Below are positions 1 to 8,164 of a stretch of 64,000 nucleotides of DNA, piece after piece (positions within the stretch are counted from its first letter, which is position 1; each line of letters begins with the position of its first letter). The notes beneath the pieces were generated by a model. That model was not told where the DNA came from. It was given only the letters and a program-made list of their open reading frames with translations, and ran no database searches. The stretch is from contig JBCBCN010000001.1 of NCBI GenBank assembly GCA_038530555.1, positions 310,001 through 374,000 on the forward strand, in the 5' to 3' direction. The position numbers were made by a program, and so were the translations under genes. The DNA comes from HKCCE3408 sp038530555 (GTDB lineage Bacteria; Pseudomonadota; Alphaproteobacteria; Rhodobacterales; Rhodobacteraceae).

Positions 1-191
1 TCGAGCACGGCAACATTGGTGATGCCGTAATTCTTGCCGAGGTAATAGGCCGTTGCCAGTCCATGCCCTCCGGCGCCCACGATGATCACGTCATAGCGGT
101 CACGCGGCTCGGGCGAGGCCCAGGCCCGCTCCCAGCCTTGATGGTGGCGCATGGCCTCTCGGGCGATAGCAAAAGCGGAGTATTTGCGCAT
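1..191 (-). CDS. soxB: Sarcosine oxidase beta subunit, 5' part only
   Basis: The gene is cut by the left edge; only the first 63 codons are visible. SoxB is the flavin-binding catalytic subunit of heterotetrameric sarcosine oxidase, which oxidatively demethylates sarcosine to glycine in the cytoplasm. The visible part starts with a basic, aromatic leader (MRKYSAF), then HHQGWERAW and the FAD-binding strand YDVIIVGAGGHGLATAYYL, with the GxGxxG-type turn written GAGGHG, which is typical of this subunit. ATG is at 189-191. The sarcosine operon would continue to the left, outside the window. Another flavin amine oxidase is possible, but the N-terminal pattern matches SoxB closely. Confidence 0.85.
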   Translation of the reverse strand, partial: MRKYSAFAIAREAMRHHQGWERAWASPEPRDRYDVIIVGAGGHGLATAYYLGKNYGITNVAVL

Positions 192-436
192 AGCTTAACA
201 TCCCCTCAAACCCCGCGCGAAGGCCGCCGGGACTGAACGTTGATATGCGGCAGACCCTTTCATGTCAAAAGACCTGAGGCGGCATTTTGGCCCTCAGTTG
301 CGACGCAGGCTGCAAAATACGTGCAAAGCACACGCGCAGAACACGCAAAGCTCGGGGGACTTTTATCCCCACGGCTTTCGCCCTATCTGCCTGCAAGACG
401 GATTGCCCTAGGACCCATCGCTCGGAGGAGACCGCT

Positions 437-1753
437 CTGTTCTGGCTTATCAGTAGCATCGCGGTGATTGCGGTTTCTCTGATCCTGTGGCGCTTTGGCC
501 TGGGACGCAGCTCGCACGGCGCGGCACGGCCTGAGGAGCGAGAAGACCTGCGGGGCGCGGCCTACGACTTGGAGGTCTACCGCGATCAGCTCAGTGAGCT
601 TGACCGCGACCTCGCGCGCGGCACGCTCAGCGCGGCTGAGGCGGAGCGCGCCAAGCTTGAGATCCAGCGCCGCATTCTGGCCGCCGACAAAGCCCTGGGC
701 GACCAGGTTCAAGAGGCGTCAGGCAGCGCGCCAGGGACGCTCTATCTTGGGTTGGCCGTCCTCGCCATGGTTGCGGCGAGCTATGCCACTTATGCTGTGA
801 TCGGTGCGCCCGGCGCGCGGGATCTGCCCCTTGCAAGCCGCGTGGCCGATATCGACCGCGCCCGCGCCGCGCGCGCCTCTCAGGCCGAGGTGGAGGCCGC
901 GCGTGCCGCCCCCGTGAACCCGCCGCCAGAGGACATCGCCGCCGAAGTGGCCGAGCTGCGCCAGGTGATGGAGACGCGCACGGAAGATGGCGAAGGCCTG
1001 GCAATCCTGGTGCGGACCGAGGCAAGCCTGGGCAATTTCCGCGCCGCGCGGCTGGCCCAGGGTCGGCTTCTCGATCTGCTTCAAAGCCGCCAGGATGTGG
1101 CGCCCGAGACGCTCGCCCGGGCGCAGGCGGATCTGGCGGAGCTGATGATCTTAGCCGCAGGCGGGTTTGTATCGCCTGAGGCCGAAACCGCGCTGAGATC
1201 GGCGCTTGCGCTCGATCCTAACTTGGGCTCTGCGCGGTATTCGCTCGGGCTGATGTATGCCCAACAAGGCCGCCCTGATCTGGCCTTTCCGATCTGGCAA
1301 CGGTTGCTCAGAGACAGCGGTCCGGACGATCCCTGGCTGGGCGTCTTGCAACGCGACATCGAGGCTGTGGCGATTGCCGCAGGGGTCGACCCAGCCCTAG
1401 TGGCTATGGCAGCGCCTAGGCCTGCCTCACCGGCACCAGGTATGGATCCCGCCGCCGCCATCGCCAATCTGCCCGAAGCCGAACGCCAGGCCGCCATCGA
1501 AGGCATGGTCGAACGGCTGTCGGGTCGCCTCGCCGCCGAAGGTGGGCCAGCCGAAGATTGGGCCAGGCTGATCCGCGCGCTTGCCGTTCTGGATCGAGAG
1601 CCTGAGGCCCGCGCCATTCTCGACGAGGCACGCGAGGTTTTCGCCGAGAGCCCCCAGGCGATCGCCCTGATCGACGAGGCCGCAACCCCGATCCTCGCGC
1701 CGGGAACAGAACCGGGCCCAGCACCGAGTTCACCACCGGGAACCGCACCGTGA
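437..1753 (+). CDS. ccmI: Cytochrome c maturation protein CcmI
   Basis: CcmI is a membrane-anchored chaperone that holds apocytochrome c for the haem ligation complex. The protein starts with one membrane helix (FWLISSIAVIAVSLIL), then a cytoplasmic acidic/basic helical stretch (DLEVYRDQLSELDRD) typical of the family, a second helix near residue 115, and a periplasmic TPR-like part (SALALDPNLGSARYSLG) with a Pro/Ala-rich tail. No ATG, GTG or TTG fits the expected N-terminus. The best fit is CTG at 437 with GGAGGAG at 424-430, six bases upstream. The frame stays open upstream to a TTG at 287, but that part does not resemble CcmI. It overlaps ruvX through TGATG. Confidence 0.82.
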   Translation: MFWLISSIAVIAVSLILWRFGLGRSSHGAARPEEREDLRGAAYDLEVYRDQLSELDRDLARGTLSAAEAERAKLEIQRRILAADKALGDQVQEASGSAPGTLYLGLAVLAMVAASYATYAVIGAPGARDLPLASRVADIDRARAARASQAEVEAARAAPVNPPPEDIAAEVAELRQVMETRTEDGEGLAILVRTEASLGNFRAARLAQGRLLDLLQSRQDVAPETLARAQADLAELMILAAGGFVSPEAETALRSALALDPNLGSARYSLGLMYAQQGRPDLAFPIWQRLLRDSGPDDPWLGVLQRDIEAVAIAAGVDPALVAMAAPRPASPAPGMDPAAAIANLPEAERQAAIEGMVERLSGRLAAEGGPAEDWARLIRALAVLDREPEARAILDEAREVFAESPQAIALIDEAATPILAPGTEPGPAPSSPPGTAP

Positions 1754-2256
1754 TGGTCTTCCAAGATGCAATCGACTTTGCCGCAAAGCTCTCGCTCGGG
1801 CGTGGGCTGCTCGGCCTTGATCCCGGCACCAAGACCATCGGTGTGGCGCTCAGCGACCCCTTGCGCCTGGTGGCCAGCGCCCATGAGACAATCCAGCGGC
1901 GCAAATTCTCGCTGGATGCCGCAAGGCTTTCGGAGATCTTCGCTGCGCGCGATCTGGGCGGGATCGTCATCGGCCTGCCGTACAATATGGACGGCAGCGA
2001 GGGTCCGCGCGCGCAATCGGCCCGCGCCCTGGCCCGCTCGCTCAGCCATTTCGGCCCATTCGAAGATCAGCCGATCCTGCTCTGGGATGAGCGGCTGAGC
2101 ACGGTGGCGGCGGAAAAGGCCCTATTGGCGGCCGATACGTCGCGGAAACGTCGCAATGAAGTTATCGACCAGGTCGCCGCCAGCGTTATCTTGCAAGGAG
2201 CGCTCGACAGGTTGCGCGTGATTGAGGATGAGCGGGGGAGCGAAAGCCAGGTATGA
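1753..2256 (+). CDS. ruvX: Putative pre-16S rRNA nuclease / Holliday junction resolvase-like YqgF
   Basis: This is an RNase H-fold nuclease of the YqgF/RuvX family, thought to trim pre-16S rRNA. The first acidic residue lies in GLDPGTKTIGVALSD, followed by IVIGLPYNMDGSEGP, WDERLSTVAAE and a C-terminal NEVIDQVAASVILQ carrying the last catalytic Asp. Its 167 residues are close to the usual 140-165. The ATG at 1753 overlaps the ccmI stop; a GTG three bases upstream is also possible. It is the middle gene of a tightly coupled three-gene set. Confidence 0.92.
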   Translation: MVFQDAIDFAAKLSLGRGLLGLDPGTKTIGVALSDPLRLVASAHETIQRRKFSLDAARLSEIFAARDLGGIVIGLPYNMDGSEGPRAQSARALARSLSHFGPFEDQPILLWDERLSTVAAEKALLAADTSRKRRNEVIDQVAASVILQGALDRLRVIEDERGSESQV

Positions 2257-2510
2257 CACAGCCCAGCGAAGAAGTTTGGCGGCGCGAGGAGATTGCCTCG
2301 CCTTGCGTGAAGGTCTGCGTGATCCATCCGGAAGCGAAAATCTGCACCGGCTGTTTGCGCACGATCGATGAGATCATGGCCTGGGGCAAAATGGACAACG
2401 AGACCCGCGCCGACATCATGGCGCATCTGCCTGACCGTGAGGATGCGTTGAAACAGCGCCGCGGTGGACGCAAGGCTCGGCTGGCCGCGCGGCAGGGCGG
2501 CTCGGGCTGA
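2253..2510 (+). CDS. DUF1289 family small cysteine protein
   Basis: An 85-residue protein with the DUF1289 signature: SPCVKVCVIHP, then ICTGCLRTIDEIMAWG. The four cysteines are arranged as in a small metal or Fe-S site. Function is unknown; the family is widespread in proteobacteria. The start overlaps the ruvX stop as ATGA, so it is probably translated with ruvX. The basic tail (QRRGGRKARLAARQG) could bind nucleic acid, but that is only inference. Confidence 0.85.
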   Translation: MTQPSEEVWRREEIASPCVKVCVIHPEAKICTGCLRTIDEIMAWGKMDNETRADIMAHLPDREDALKQRRGGRKARLAARQGGSG

Positions 2511-2520
2511 GCGCGCACCG

Positions 2521-3300
2521 TTAGGGCAGCGTCAGCCAATCCACGATCCCACCGGGCAGAAGCGGTCGGAAATAGATGACGGCGCGGGACACCTCGTGCC
2601 CGGCATGCTCGGTCTCCGGCCAAGGCCCCACACCGTGCAGGCTCAACCGGTGCAGCAGGATCGCCTGGCCGGGCTCTGCTGTGATTTCGACCCTCGGGCA
2701 GCGCTTGAAAATCTCACGGCGCGCCGCCTGATAGACTTCCGTCACATCGACATCGGACCAGCTCTCCGGCGCGGAGGGCCGCAGAGCATCGCGCAAAGCC
2801 TCACGCAGGATCTCTTGGCTGCCTTCCCACACCACAAGCGGCGCCTGGTGCGCGCGCATCGGATCGAGCGGCAATCCAAGGACCCAGGCATGGGGCTCCC
2901 GTATCATGCGGCGGCGCTCGGCGCCTATGGGCAACAACCCGTCGAGATGGGCTGCATCGCGCCGAAGGCGATATCCGTGGGCCGCGTCGGTTTCATCCGC
3001 ATCGCGGCGCGGATAGCCCGGATAGGTAACCGAAAGCTGCCCTGGATGAAGCGGCAAGGCGCCCGCATCCTCTAGCGCCCGTGCGCTCAGCGGCGGGCCG
3101 TCCGCGACCCGGCCCGCCTCGTCGTTCTCCAACACATCGACACCGGCGAACCAGGTGCCGCCGTGGCGCAGCCAGGCCTGTCGGAGGTCCGCGCGGTGAG
3201 CTAGCTCGCGCGAGCGAGGCCGGACATGATCGAGCCAAGCGGTCAGGTCCGGATCGTTGTCGTAGACGGCCCAGCCCTGGGGCCCAAGCGCCGCTACCAA
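2521..3300 (-). CDS. Phytanoyl-CoA dioxygenase-like 2OG/Fe(II) protein
   Basis: A 259-residue protein with the features of a 2-oxoglutarate, Fe(II)-dependent oxygenase of the PhyH type. An HxD pair (AAHLDGL) lies near residue 115, and a C-terminal block (AILLHRLSLHGVGPW, then SRAVIYFRP) would supply the distal His and the Arg that binds oxoglutarate. Substrate unknown. The start is TTG at 3300, preceded by a purine-rich stretch; no ATG fits. It ends 10 bases from DUF1289 in convergent orientation. The fold call is moderately secure, the substrate is not. Confidence 0.65.
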   Translation of the reverse strand: MVAALGPQGWAVYDNDPDLTAWLDHVRPRSRELAHRADLRQAWLRHGGTWFAGVDVLENDEAGRVADGPPLSARALEDAGALPLHPGQLSVTYPGYPRRDADETDAAHGYRLRRDAAHLDGLLPIGAERRRMIREPHAWVLGLPLDPMRAHQAPLVVWEGSQEILREALRDALRPSAPESWSDVDVTEVYQAARREIFKRCPRVEITAEPGQAILLHRLSLHGVGPWPETEHAGHEVSRAVIYFRPLLPGGIVDWLTLP

Positions 3301-3353
3301 AGCCCCTGCCCCGCGATGACTTTCCCAGCGTTGTCACTGTCTTGCATCCGGCC

Positions 3354-4349
3354 TCACGCCGCCTGAGCCTGCGTCGCCGCCAGGGCTGCCTCGAGGAGCT
3401 CTGGCCCCGCCCCAGGCAGGTTCGCGCCTTCCGACAGGATCCGCCGCCAGGCGCGCGCTCCGGTCTGACCGGCGAAAAGGCCCAGCATATGGCGCGTGAC
3501 ATGGTGCAGGCGACCGCCGGAGCGCAGATGCGCCGCGATATAGGGCAGCATCGCCACGACCACGTCGCGCGGATCGTCAAAACGCGGGGTGTCCTCGAAG
3601 ATCACCCGGTCGGCGCTCAGCAAAAGATCCGCGGGCCGCTGATAAGCCGCCCGGCCCACCATCACCCCGTCAAAGCCCGCATCGAGATGCGCGCGCGCGG
3701 TCTCAAGGCTCTCGATGCCGCCGTTGAGCGAGATGTGCAGGCGGGGAAACTCGGCCTTCATCCGTGCCACGAGCTCATAATCCAGCGGCGGGATATCGCG
3801 GTTTTCCTTGGGGCTGAGCCCTTGCAGCCAGGCCTTGCGGGCGTGGACGATCACCCGCCTGACCCCGGCACCCTCGACCGCGCGAAGAAACGCGTGCAGC
3901 GCCACTTCAGGCACCTGTTCATCGACACCGATCCGGCATTTGACGGTGACTTCGCGCGGCTGCGCCTCGGCCATCGCGGCGAGGCACTCGGCCACGAGAT
4001 CCGGGCTTTGCATCAAAACTGCGCCAAAGGCGCCCGATTGGACCCGGTCGGAGGGACAGCCGACATTCAGGTTGATCTCATCATAGCCCCACTCCGCCCC
4101 GATCCGCGCCGCGCGGGCAAGCTCAGCCGGGTGCGAGCCACCAAGCTGCAGGGCCAGGGGATGCTCCGCTGCATCAAAGGCCAAATGGCGCACCGGATCG
4201 CCATGGACCAACGCGGCAGAGGTCACCATCTCGGTATAAAGCAAGGCATGACGGCTCATGAGCCGGTGCAGATAGCGGCAATGGCGGTCGGTCCAATCCA
4301 TCATGGGCGCGACGCTAAGACGGGCATGGTGATCGAGATTAGCAGCCAT
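3354..4349 (-). CDS. dusA: tRNA-dihydrouridine(20/20a) synthase DusA
   Basis: This FMN enzyme reduces U20/U20a in the tRNA D-loop. The 331-residue protein has the DusA opening LSVAPMMDWTDRHCR, the catalytic Cys in NLNVGCPSDRVQ, VKCRIGVDE and HARKAWLQGLSPKENR, and the FMN site LNGGI with GVMVGRAAYQ. The ATG at 4347-4349 gives the usual length; the reading frame stays open upstream to 4694 by chance. The 5' end is the junction of an integrated island: a second dusA 5' end lies about 2.4 kb away (see 6723-6777). The first ~15 codons upstream of the core motif may therefore come from the island, leaving dusA functional. Confidence 0.93.
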   Translation of the reverse strand: MAANLDHHARLSVAPMMDWTDRHCRYLHRLMSRHALLYTEMVTSAALVHGDPVRHLAFDAAEHPLALQLGGSHPAELARAARIGAEWGYDEINLNVGCPSDRVQSGAFGAVLMQSPDLVAECLAAMAEAQPREVTVKCRIGVDEQVPEVALHAFLRAVEGAGVRRVIVHARKAWLQGLSPKENRDIPPLDYELVARMKAEFPRLHISLNGGIESLETARAHLDAGFDGVMVGRAAYQRPADLLLSADRVIFEDTPRFDDPRDVVVAMLPYIAAHLRSGGRLHHVTRHMLGLFAGQTGARAWRRILSEGANLPGAGPELLEAALAATQAQAA

Positions 4350-4478
4350 GCTCTGCCGTAGCAGGACCTGTAGATCACGTCGATACCGACCGAGCATCCT
4401 GAATAACGGGCAGGAGCCGGACTTGCTCAAATTCTGCTGCACACCTAACGTCTGGTTCTCAATCGAGGTTGCGCTGAC

Positions 4479-4709
4479 GTGAACGATGCCGACTTGAGTT
4501 TCACCTTCAAGAAATTGAAAGACGGAGATGTCGTAGTGTCCCTTCGTGGCAAACAAGCAACCACGCTCCGCAAAGATAAGGCGGCATGGTTCTTGGAAGA
4601 GATGAACGATCTGTGTTTTGCGTCGCAACAGCAAGAGATGGCTCGATTGACCGGGAGCTACAGACGTGGAAATGAGAGAGCCGCAAAGCGCCATCCGCGA
4701 AATCGCTGA
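4479..4709 (+). CDS. Small conserved hypothetical protein (island)
   Basis: A 76-residue protein, FTFKKLKDGDVVVSLRGKQA near the N-terminus and QQEMARLTGSYRRGNERAAK near the C-terminus. The ending QQ.MARLTG.Y.RGNE is a pattern I recall from small hypothetical proteins of alphaproteobacterial mobile elements. Start ATG at 4479; the ribosome site is weak. It lies just inside the dusA end of the island, ahead of the broken integrase. Function is unknown; a small DNA-binding or excision accessory protein is possible but not shown. Confidence 0.55.
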   Translation: MNDADLSFTFKKLKDGDVVVSLRGKQATTLRKDKAAWFLEEMNDLCFASQQQEMARLTGSYRRGNERAAKRHPRNR

Positions 4710-4934
4710 CCGTCATCAAGTGAAGCGGACATGCTTGATTTAATGGTCAATTTTAGTGATTTTCTGAAGCCGCGTAAAAACTCCTTTGATGATCTGAAAG
4801 GTGTTTGGTCTCGACCTCTGAAAGTGGTCCGAGTTCGGTGCAGAATTTTGCGTACATGTCTGGCCTGAGACGAGTGTACCGATGCAACTCGGCATATTCG
4901 GGATCATTCGTTCGTTCTCAGGCTCTTCGCTGAG

Positions 4935-5455
4935 GAATGGGCATCGATAGGCATGCTCAAGCTCGCCAGGCGGAAAGCCCTGCGTCGATCCGGGGCTGGC
5001 GCCTACGAGCACGTCCGGCTCCCGCCTCCAGACCTTCGGCGACCTAATCGATCTTCATAGAGCCGATATGTGCGAGGTAGGGAAACCGCCGCGTTGTGAG
5101 CCAAGGCCGCCACGCTCACGACGCTCAAGCGCGATCTGGGCAAAGAGAAGATCGGCCACCTCGACAGCTCGAGTCTTGTCGACTACGGAAAGATGCGCTC
5201 GGAACAAGGTGCGGGTCCGGTGACTCTGGGAACGATATAGGAGTGATTAAGAGTATCATCGCCCATGCGGCGGCTGTGCACGGCCTAGACATCTCTCCGG
5301 AGCCCGTCGATCTGCCGCGTGTCGCGCTAAAGCGTCTCGGCCTGATCGGCAAGGGCACGGAGAGGGACCGGCGTCCTACTACGGACGAATTGGACCGCCT
5401 GTTCCGTTGCTTCGATGACAACGAACTTCTGAGGACGTTGCCGCTCTCACAGGGC
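4935..5455 (+). pseudogene. Tyrosine recombinase (integrase), frameshifted and truncated
   Basis: Integrase-like peptide runs continue across three frame changes: EWASIGMLKLARRKALRRSG from 4935, TFGDLIDLHRADM from 5032, then AATLTTLKRDLGKEKIGHL and VDYGKMRSEQGAGPVTLG from about 5106, and SIIAHAAAVHGLDISPE with RRPTTDELDRLF up to about 5455. These match the N-terminal and core-binding region of phage-type integrases found beside dusA insertions. The catalytic Arg...His-x-x-Arg...Tyr half is missing. Extent is approximate. It reads away from dusA, as expected for the integrase of this element. Confidence 0.72.
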
Positions 5456-5745
5456 CTCCCTAAAAGTTGCTGCAGAACACGTAATCACGCCAACCAGTTT
5501 GGCTTGGCGCAAAAACGTGCCCTACTCGTTTCGTTCAGCCCTCAACTTCGCTCGTGTCGCGAATGTTGGCTATGTGGGCTGCAATCGCAGCAATGAGTTA
5601 CCATGATCAGTGACTGCAATGGGCCGTCCGCGGCGACGAACTCGCGCCAAGCCCTGCCTGATGCGGCGGAGCAGAGAATGGCCGCGGGGAGCCCAGAGTC
5701 GCGGATGCTGCACAGCGCACGAATGTCAGCAGTGCGACCCAGCTA
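5456..5745. other. Non-coding or decayed island segment
   Basis: About 290 bases between the integrase remnant and the LysE gene. Short open frames exist on both strands, but none resembles a known family or has a good ribosome site. It probably holds decayed gene fragments. Confidence 0.4.
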
Positions 5746-6378
5746 CTAACGCTGGGGCTGAAAGTCTTTGCTTGCCAGCAACGCCGCTGCGCCGATCATA
5801 AGCGTGCCACAAATCTTATTCACCAAGCCAAAGGAAAACCGCCTTAGTGCCGTTGCCGCTCGGACGCCAAGCCATCCCCAGACCAGCAAAATTGCTCCGT
5901 CTACGACAAGGTAAGTGACACCTAAGATCAGAAGCTGGGGCAGCACAGGCAACGTTGGGTCGATGAACTGAGGAAAGAGCGCTCCGAAAAAAACGACAGC
6001 AAAAGGGTTTGCCATCGACGTCACAAAGCCCTGACGAAACAACCGAAACGATTGGCCGGATTCAGCGGCAGCGACGTTATCAGCTTGATCTTTCGATAGA
6101 ATAAGCTGAACGCCAATCCACACCAAATAGGCGACGCCGAGCCATTTGATCCAAATGAAAGCGCTCGCTGATGTCGCGATGATTGCAGCAAGACCGAAAG
6201 CCGCGCCGGTCATTTGCAAGCTGTTGGCAGTCAGGTCTCCGGCAATGGTGTAGGCGCTCCGCTTCAGCCCATGTCTGACGCTGTTCGAAATGATGAGAAG
6301 CTGACTGGTGTCCGGCGGTGTCGCAAAGAAAACCGCAACCGCTGCCAGATAGATCATGTACGTTTCCATCGTCATCAT
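5746..6378 (-). CDS. LysE/RhtB family amino-acid exporter
   Basis: A 210-residue inner-membrane protein with about six hydrophobic segments. The N-terminal helix ends in FFATPPDTSQLLI, the family's Pro-Pro motif, followed by RHGLKRSAYTIAGDL, WIKWLGVAYLVWIGVQL and the loop FRQGFVTSMANPFAVVFFGALFPQF. These are all LysE/RhtB hallmarks; the proteins export amino acids or homoserine lactones by proton exchange. ATG at 6378 has AAGGA five bases upstream. It is cargo of the dusA island and its codon use is more AT-rich than that of its neighbours. Substrate unknown. Confidence 0.88.
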   Translation of the reverse strand: MMTMETYMIYLAAVAVFFATPPDTSQLLIISNSVRHGLKRSAYTIAGDLTANSLQMTGAAFGLAAIIATSASAFIWIKWLGVAYLVWIGVQLILSKDQADNVAAAESGQSFRLFRQGFVTSMANPFAVVFFGALFPQFIDPTLPVLPQLLILGVTYLVVDGAILLVWGWLGVRAATALRRFSFGLVNKICGTLMIGAAALLASKDFQPQR

Positions 6379-6665
6379 CGCGTTCCTTCAGTTGCGCTAC
6401 AGTAAGCTAAGGGCTTGAGATCAAAATGGTCAAACTCTCATTGCAGCCATTCGCACATAGCCGTTGGACGGCGGTTTCGTCCGCTCAGCAGACCTATTAG
6501 TCGCTCAAGTCAATCGGCTGATTTCACCGAGAAAGGCGGCAACTGCGAAGTAGACATCGTCGATTGCTCAACTCTGTAGACGGGACGGCGCATCACCGAC
6601 CCCAATGTCTCCCACATGATCGAAATTCCCGCGACGCAACGCGAGATCACGCGATTGAAAATGAA

Positions 6666-6680
6666 CATGTGCTGCACATG
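6666..6680. repeat. Perfect 15-base palindrome at the island end
   Basis: CATGTGC and GCACATG flank a single T, about 45 bases inside the right-hand dusA junction. It could be an arm-type recombinase site or an operator; it is not followed by a T-run, so a terminator is unlikely. Confidence 0.5.
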
Positions 6681-6722
6681 GAATCATGCAAACCGCTGAA
6701 ATCAAGCCGAAATCACTACAGC

Positions 6723-6777
6723 CCATCATAGGTGCGATGGAGAGCCGCGCCTGCTGTGACAGGTTTTGTTTCGACAT
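6723..6777 (-). pseudogene. Displaced 5' end of dusA (right attachment site)
   Basis: On the minus strand, an ATG at 6777 opens MSKQNLSQQARLSIAPMMG, then the similarity to DusA stops. The intact DusA begins MAANLDHHARLSVAPMMDW. The shared stretch ends at CCATCAT (6723-6729), the likely crossover. Upstream (6778-6862) lies the space to dctM, so this is probably the original chromosomal start of dusA, pushed away by the island. Confidence 0.75.
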
Positions 6778-6862
6778 TTTCAACCTAAAGGCGGTGACCG
6801 CGTGTGCGGCTTGCCAGACGCTTATATCCCTGATCGCGCGTTTCGGCGAGACCCTAGGGCCG

Positions 6863-8164
6863 CTAATCGCGCCGGCTGAGCACTTCGGGTAGCCAAGTCG
6901 CAAGCTCGGGGAACATGAACAAGATCACGATAAAGACCCCCATCACGCAAAACATCGGAAAGGACGCCCGGCTGATAAAGCCCATATCTTTGCCCGTCAT
7001 GCCTTGGAGCACGAAGAGATTGAACCCGATGGGCGGCGTGATCTGCGCCATCTCGACCACGATCATCACATAGACCCCGAACCACAGCATGTCGAAGCCC
7101 GCAGCACGCACCATCGGCTCGATCACGGCCATCGTCAGCACGATTGAGCTGAGCCCGTCCAGAAAGCAGCCCAAGATAATGTAGAAGATCGTCAAGATCA
7201 CGATCAGCATGATCGGACTTAGGTTCCAGGCCTCAATGCCCTCGGCCAGGGCGCGGGGAATGCCGGTAAAGCCCATGGCCAAGCTCAGAAAGCCCGCGCC
7301 CATCAGGATCAGCATGATCATCGCATTGGTGCGGATTGCTCCCACGATGCTTTCCATCAGGCTTGGCCAGGTGAGCGTTCGTTGCAGGGCCGAAAGTAAG
7401 ATCGCCCCGAAAACCCCGAGTGCGGCCGCCTCGGTCGCGGTTGCGATGCCCGCATAGATCGAGCCGATGACGCCCATAATCAGCAAAAGCACGGGCAGCA
7501 GGTCCAGCAAGCGGCGCCCGATATGGGAGACGTCGACCTCCTGGACCGGGTTGAACGTGCCTTTGTTGATCATCGCCCAGCACGCGACATAAACCATCAT
7601 GCACAGCGCGAGGCAGAGCCCTGGGATCAGCGCGGCCATGAACAGCTTGGAGATGCTTTCATTCACGGTGACGCCAAAGACGATCATGGCGATGGAGGGC
7701 GGAATGAGAAGGCCCAGCGTGCCCGCCCCCGACAGCGTGCCGATGATCATCTTTTCGGGGTATTGGCGCGCGCGCAGCTCGGGGATCGACATCTTTCCGA
7801 CCGTGGCGACCGTCGCGGCAGAGGAGCCCGAAATCGCGGCAAAGACCGCCGAAGCTCCGATATTGACATGCAGCAGACTGCCGGGAAGGCCTTTCATAAA
7901 GGGAGCCAGGCCGCGAAACAGCGTCTCGGACAGTTTCGTGCGAAACAGGATCTCGCCCATCCATATGAAAAGCGGCAGGGCGGTCAGCGTCCAGGAGGAT
8001 TGCTCGGACCAGATCGTCAGCGCCATGGAATCCCCGATGGGCCGCGACGTAAACAGCATCATCCCCAGGCCCGCCGTCGTCAGCAGGGCCGCACCGACCC
8101 AGACGCCGAGGCCTAAGAGCAAAAACAGCGTGCCGACGAAAATGACGATTGCGAGGATTTCCAT
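6863..8164 (-). CDS. TRAP transporter large permease (DctM)
   Basis: A 433-residue, very hydrophobic protein of the DctM family (12 or so helices) that carries solute into the cytoplasm using a sodium gradient. Recognisable parts are FLLLGLGVWVG at the start, NIGASAVFAAISGSSAATVATVG, the LSGAGTLGLLIPPSI motif, and FYIILGCFLDGLSSIVLTMAV with ITPPIGFNLFVLQG. The ATG at 8162-8164 overlaps the DctQ stop as TGATG, so the two permeases are co-translated. It is the last gene of the dctPQM operon. Confidence 0.93.
   Translation of the reverse strand: MEILAIVIFVGTLFLLLGLGVWVGAALLTTAGLGMMLFTSRPIGDSMALTIWSEQSSWTLTALPLFIWMGEILFRTKLSETLFRGLAPFMKGLPGSLLHVNIGASAVFAAISGSSAATVATVGKMSIPELRARQYPEKMIIGTLSGAGTLGLLIPPSIAMIVFGVTVNESISKLFMAALIPGLCLALCMMVYVACWAMINKGTFNPVQEVDVSHIGRRLLDLLPVLLLIMGVIGSIYAGIATATEAAALGVFGAILLSALQRTLTWPSLMESIVGAIRTNAMIMLILMGAGFLSLAMGFTGIPRALAEGIEAWNLSPIMLIVILTIFYIILGCFLDGLSSIVLTMAVIEPMVRAAGFDMLWFGVYVMIVVEMAQITPPIGFNLFVLQGMTGKDMGFISRASFPMFCVMGVFIVILFMFPELATWLPEVLSRRD

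Larger units (their letters stand above)
4298..6777. mobile_element. Small degenerate genomic island inserted in the 5' end of dusA
   Basis: The element lies between two dusA 5' ends. Both share CCATCAT (4298-4304 and 6723-6729) followed by a partly matching stretch (GG.GCGA), and both encode a peptide of the form ARLS(V/I)APMM before diverging. Inside are a small conserved ORF, a frame-broken tyrosine recombinase and a LysE-family exporter. The base composition is visibly more AT-rich than the flanks. dusA is a known integration site for phage-related islands that carry a substitute 5' end. The element is probably an old, immobile remnant, because its integrase is broken. Confidence 0.75.

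Noticed and set aside
4740..5012. A 90-codon minus-strand frame inside the island
   Set aside because: It lies opposite the start of the integrase remnant and shows no recognisable motif, so it is most likely a shadow.
5610..5801. A 63-codon plus-strand frame in the island
   Set aside because: Basic, Arg/Cys-rich and overlapping the 3' end of the lysE gene; no family resemblance.
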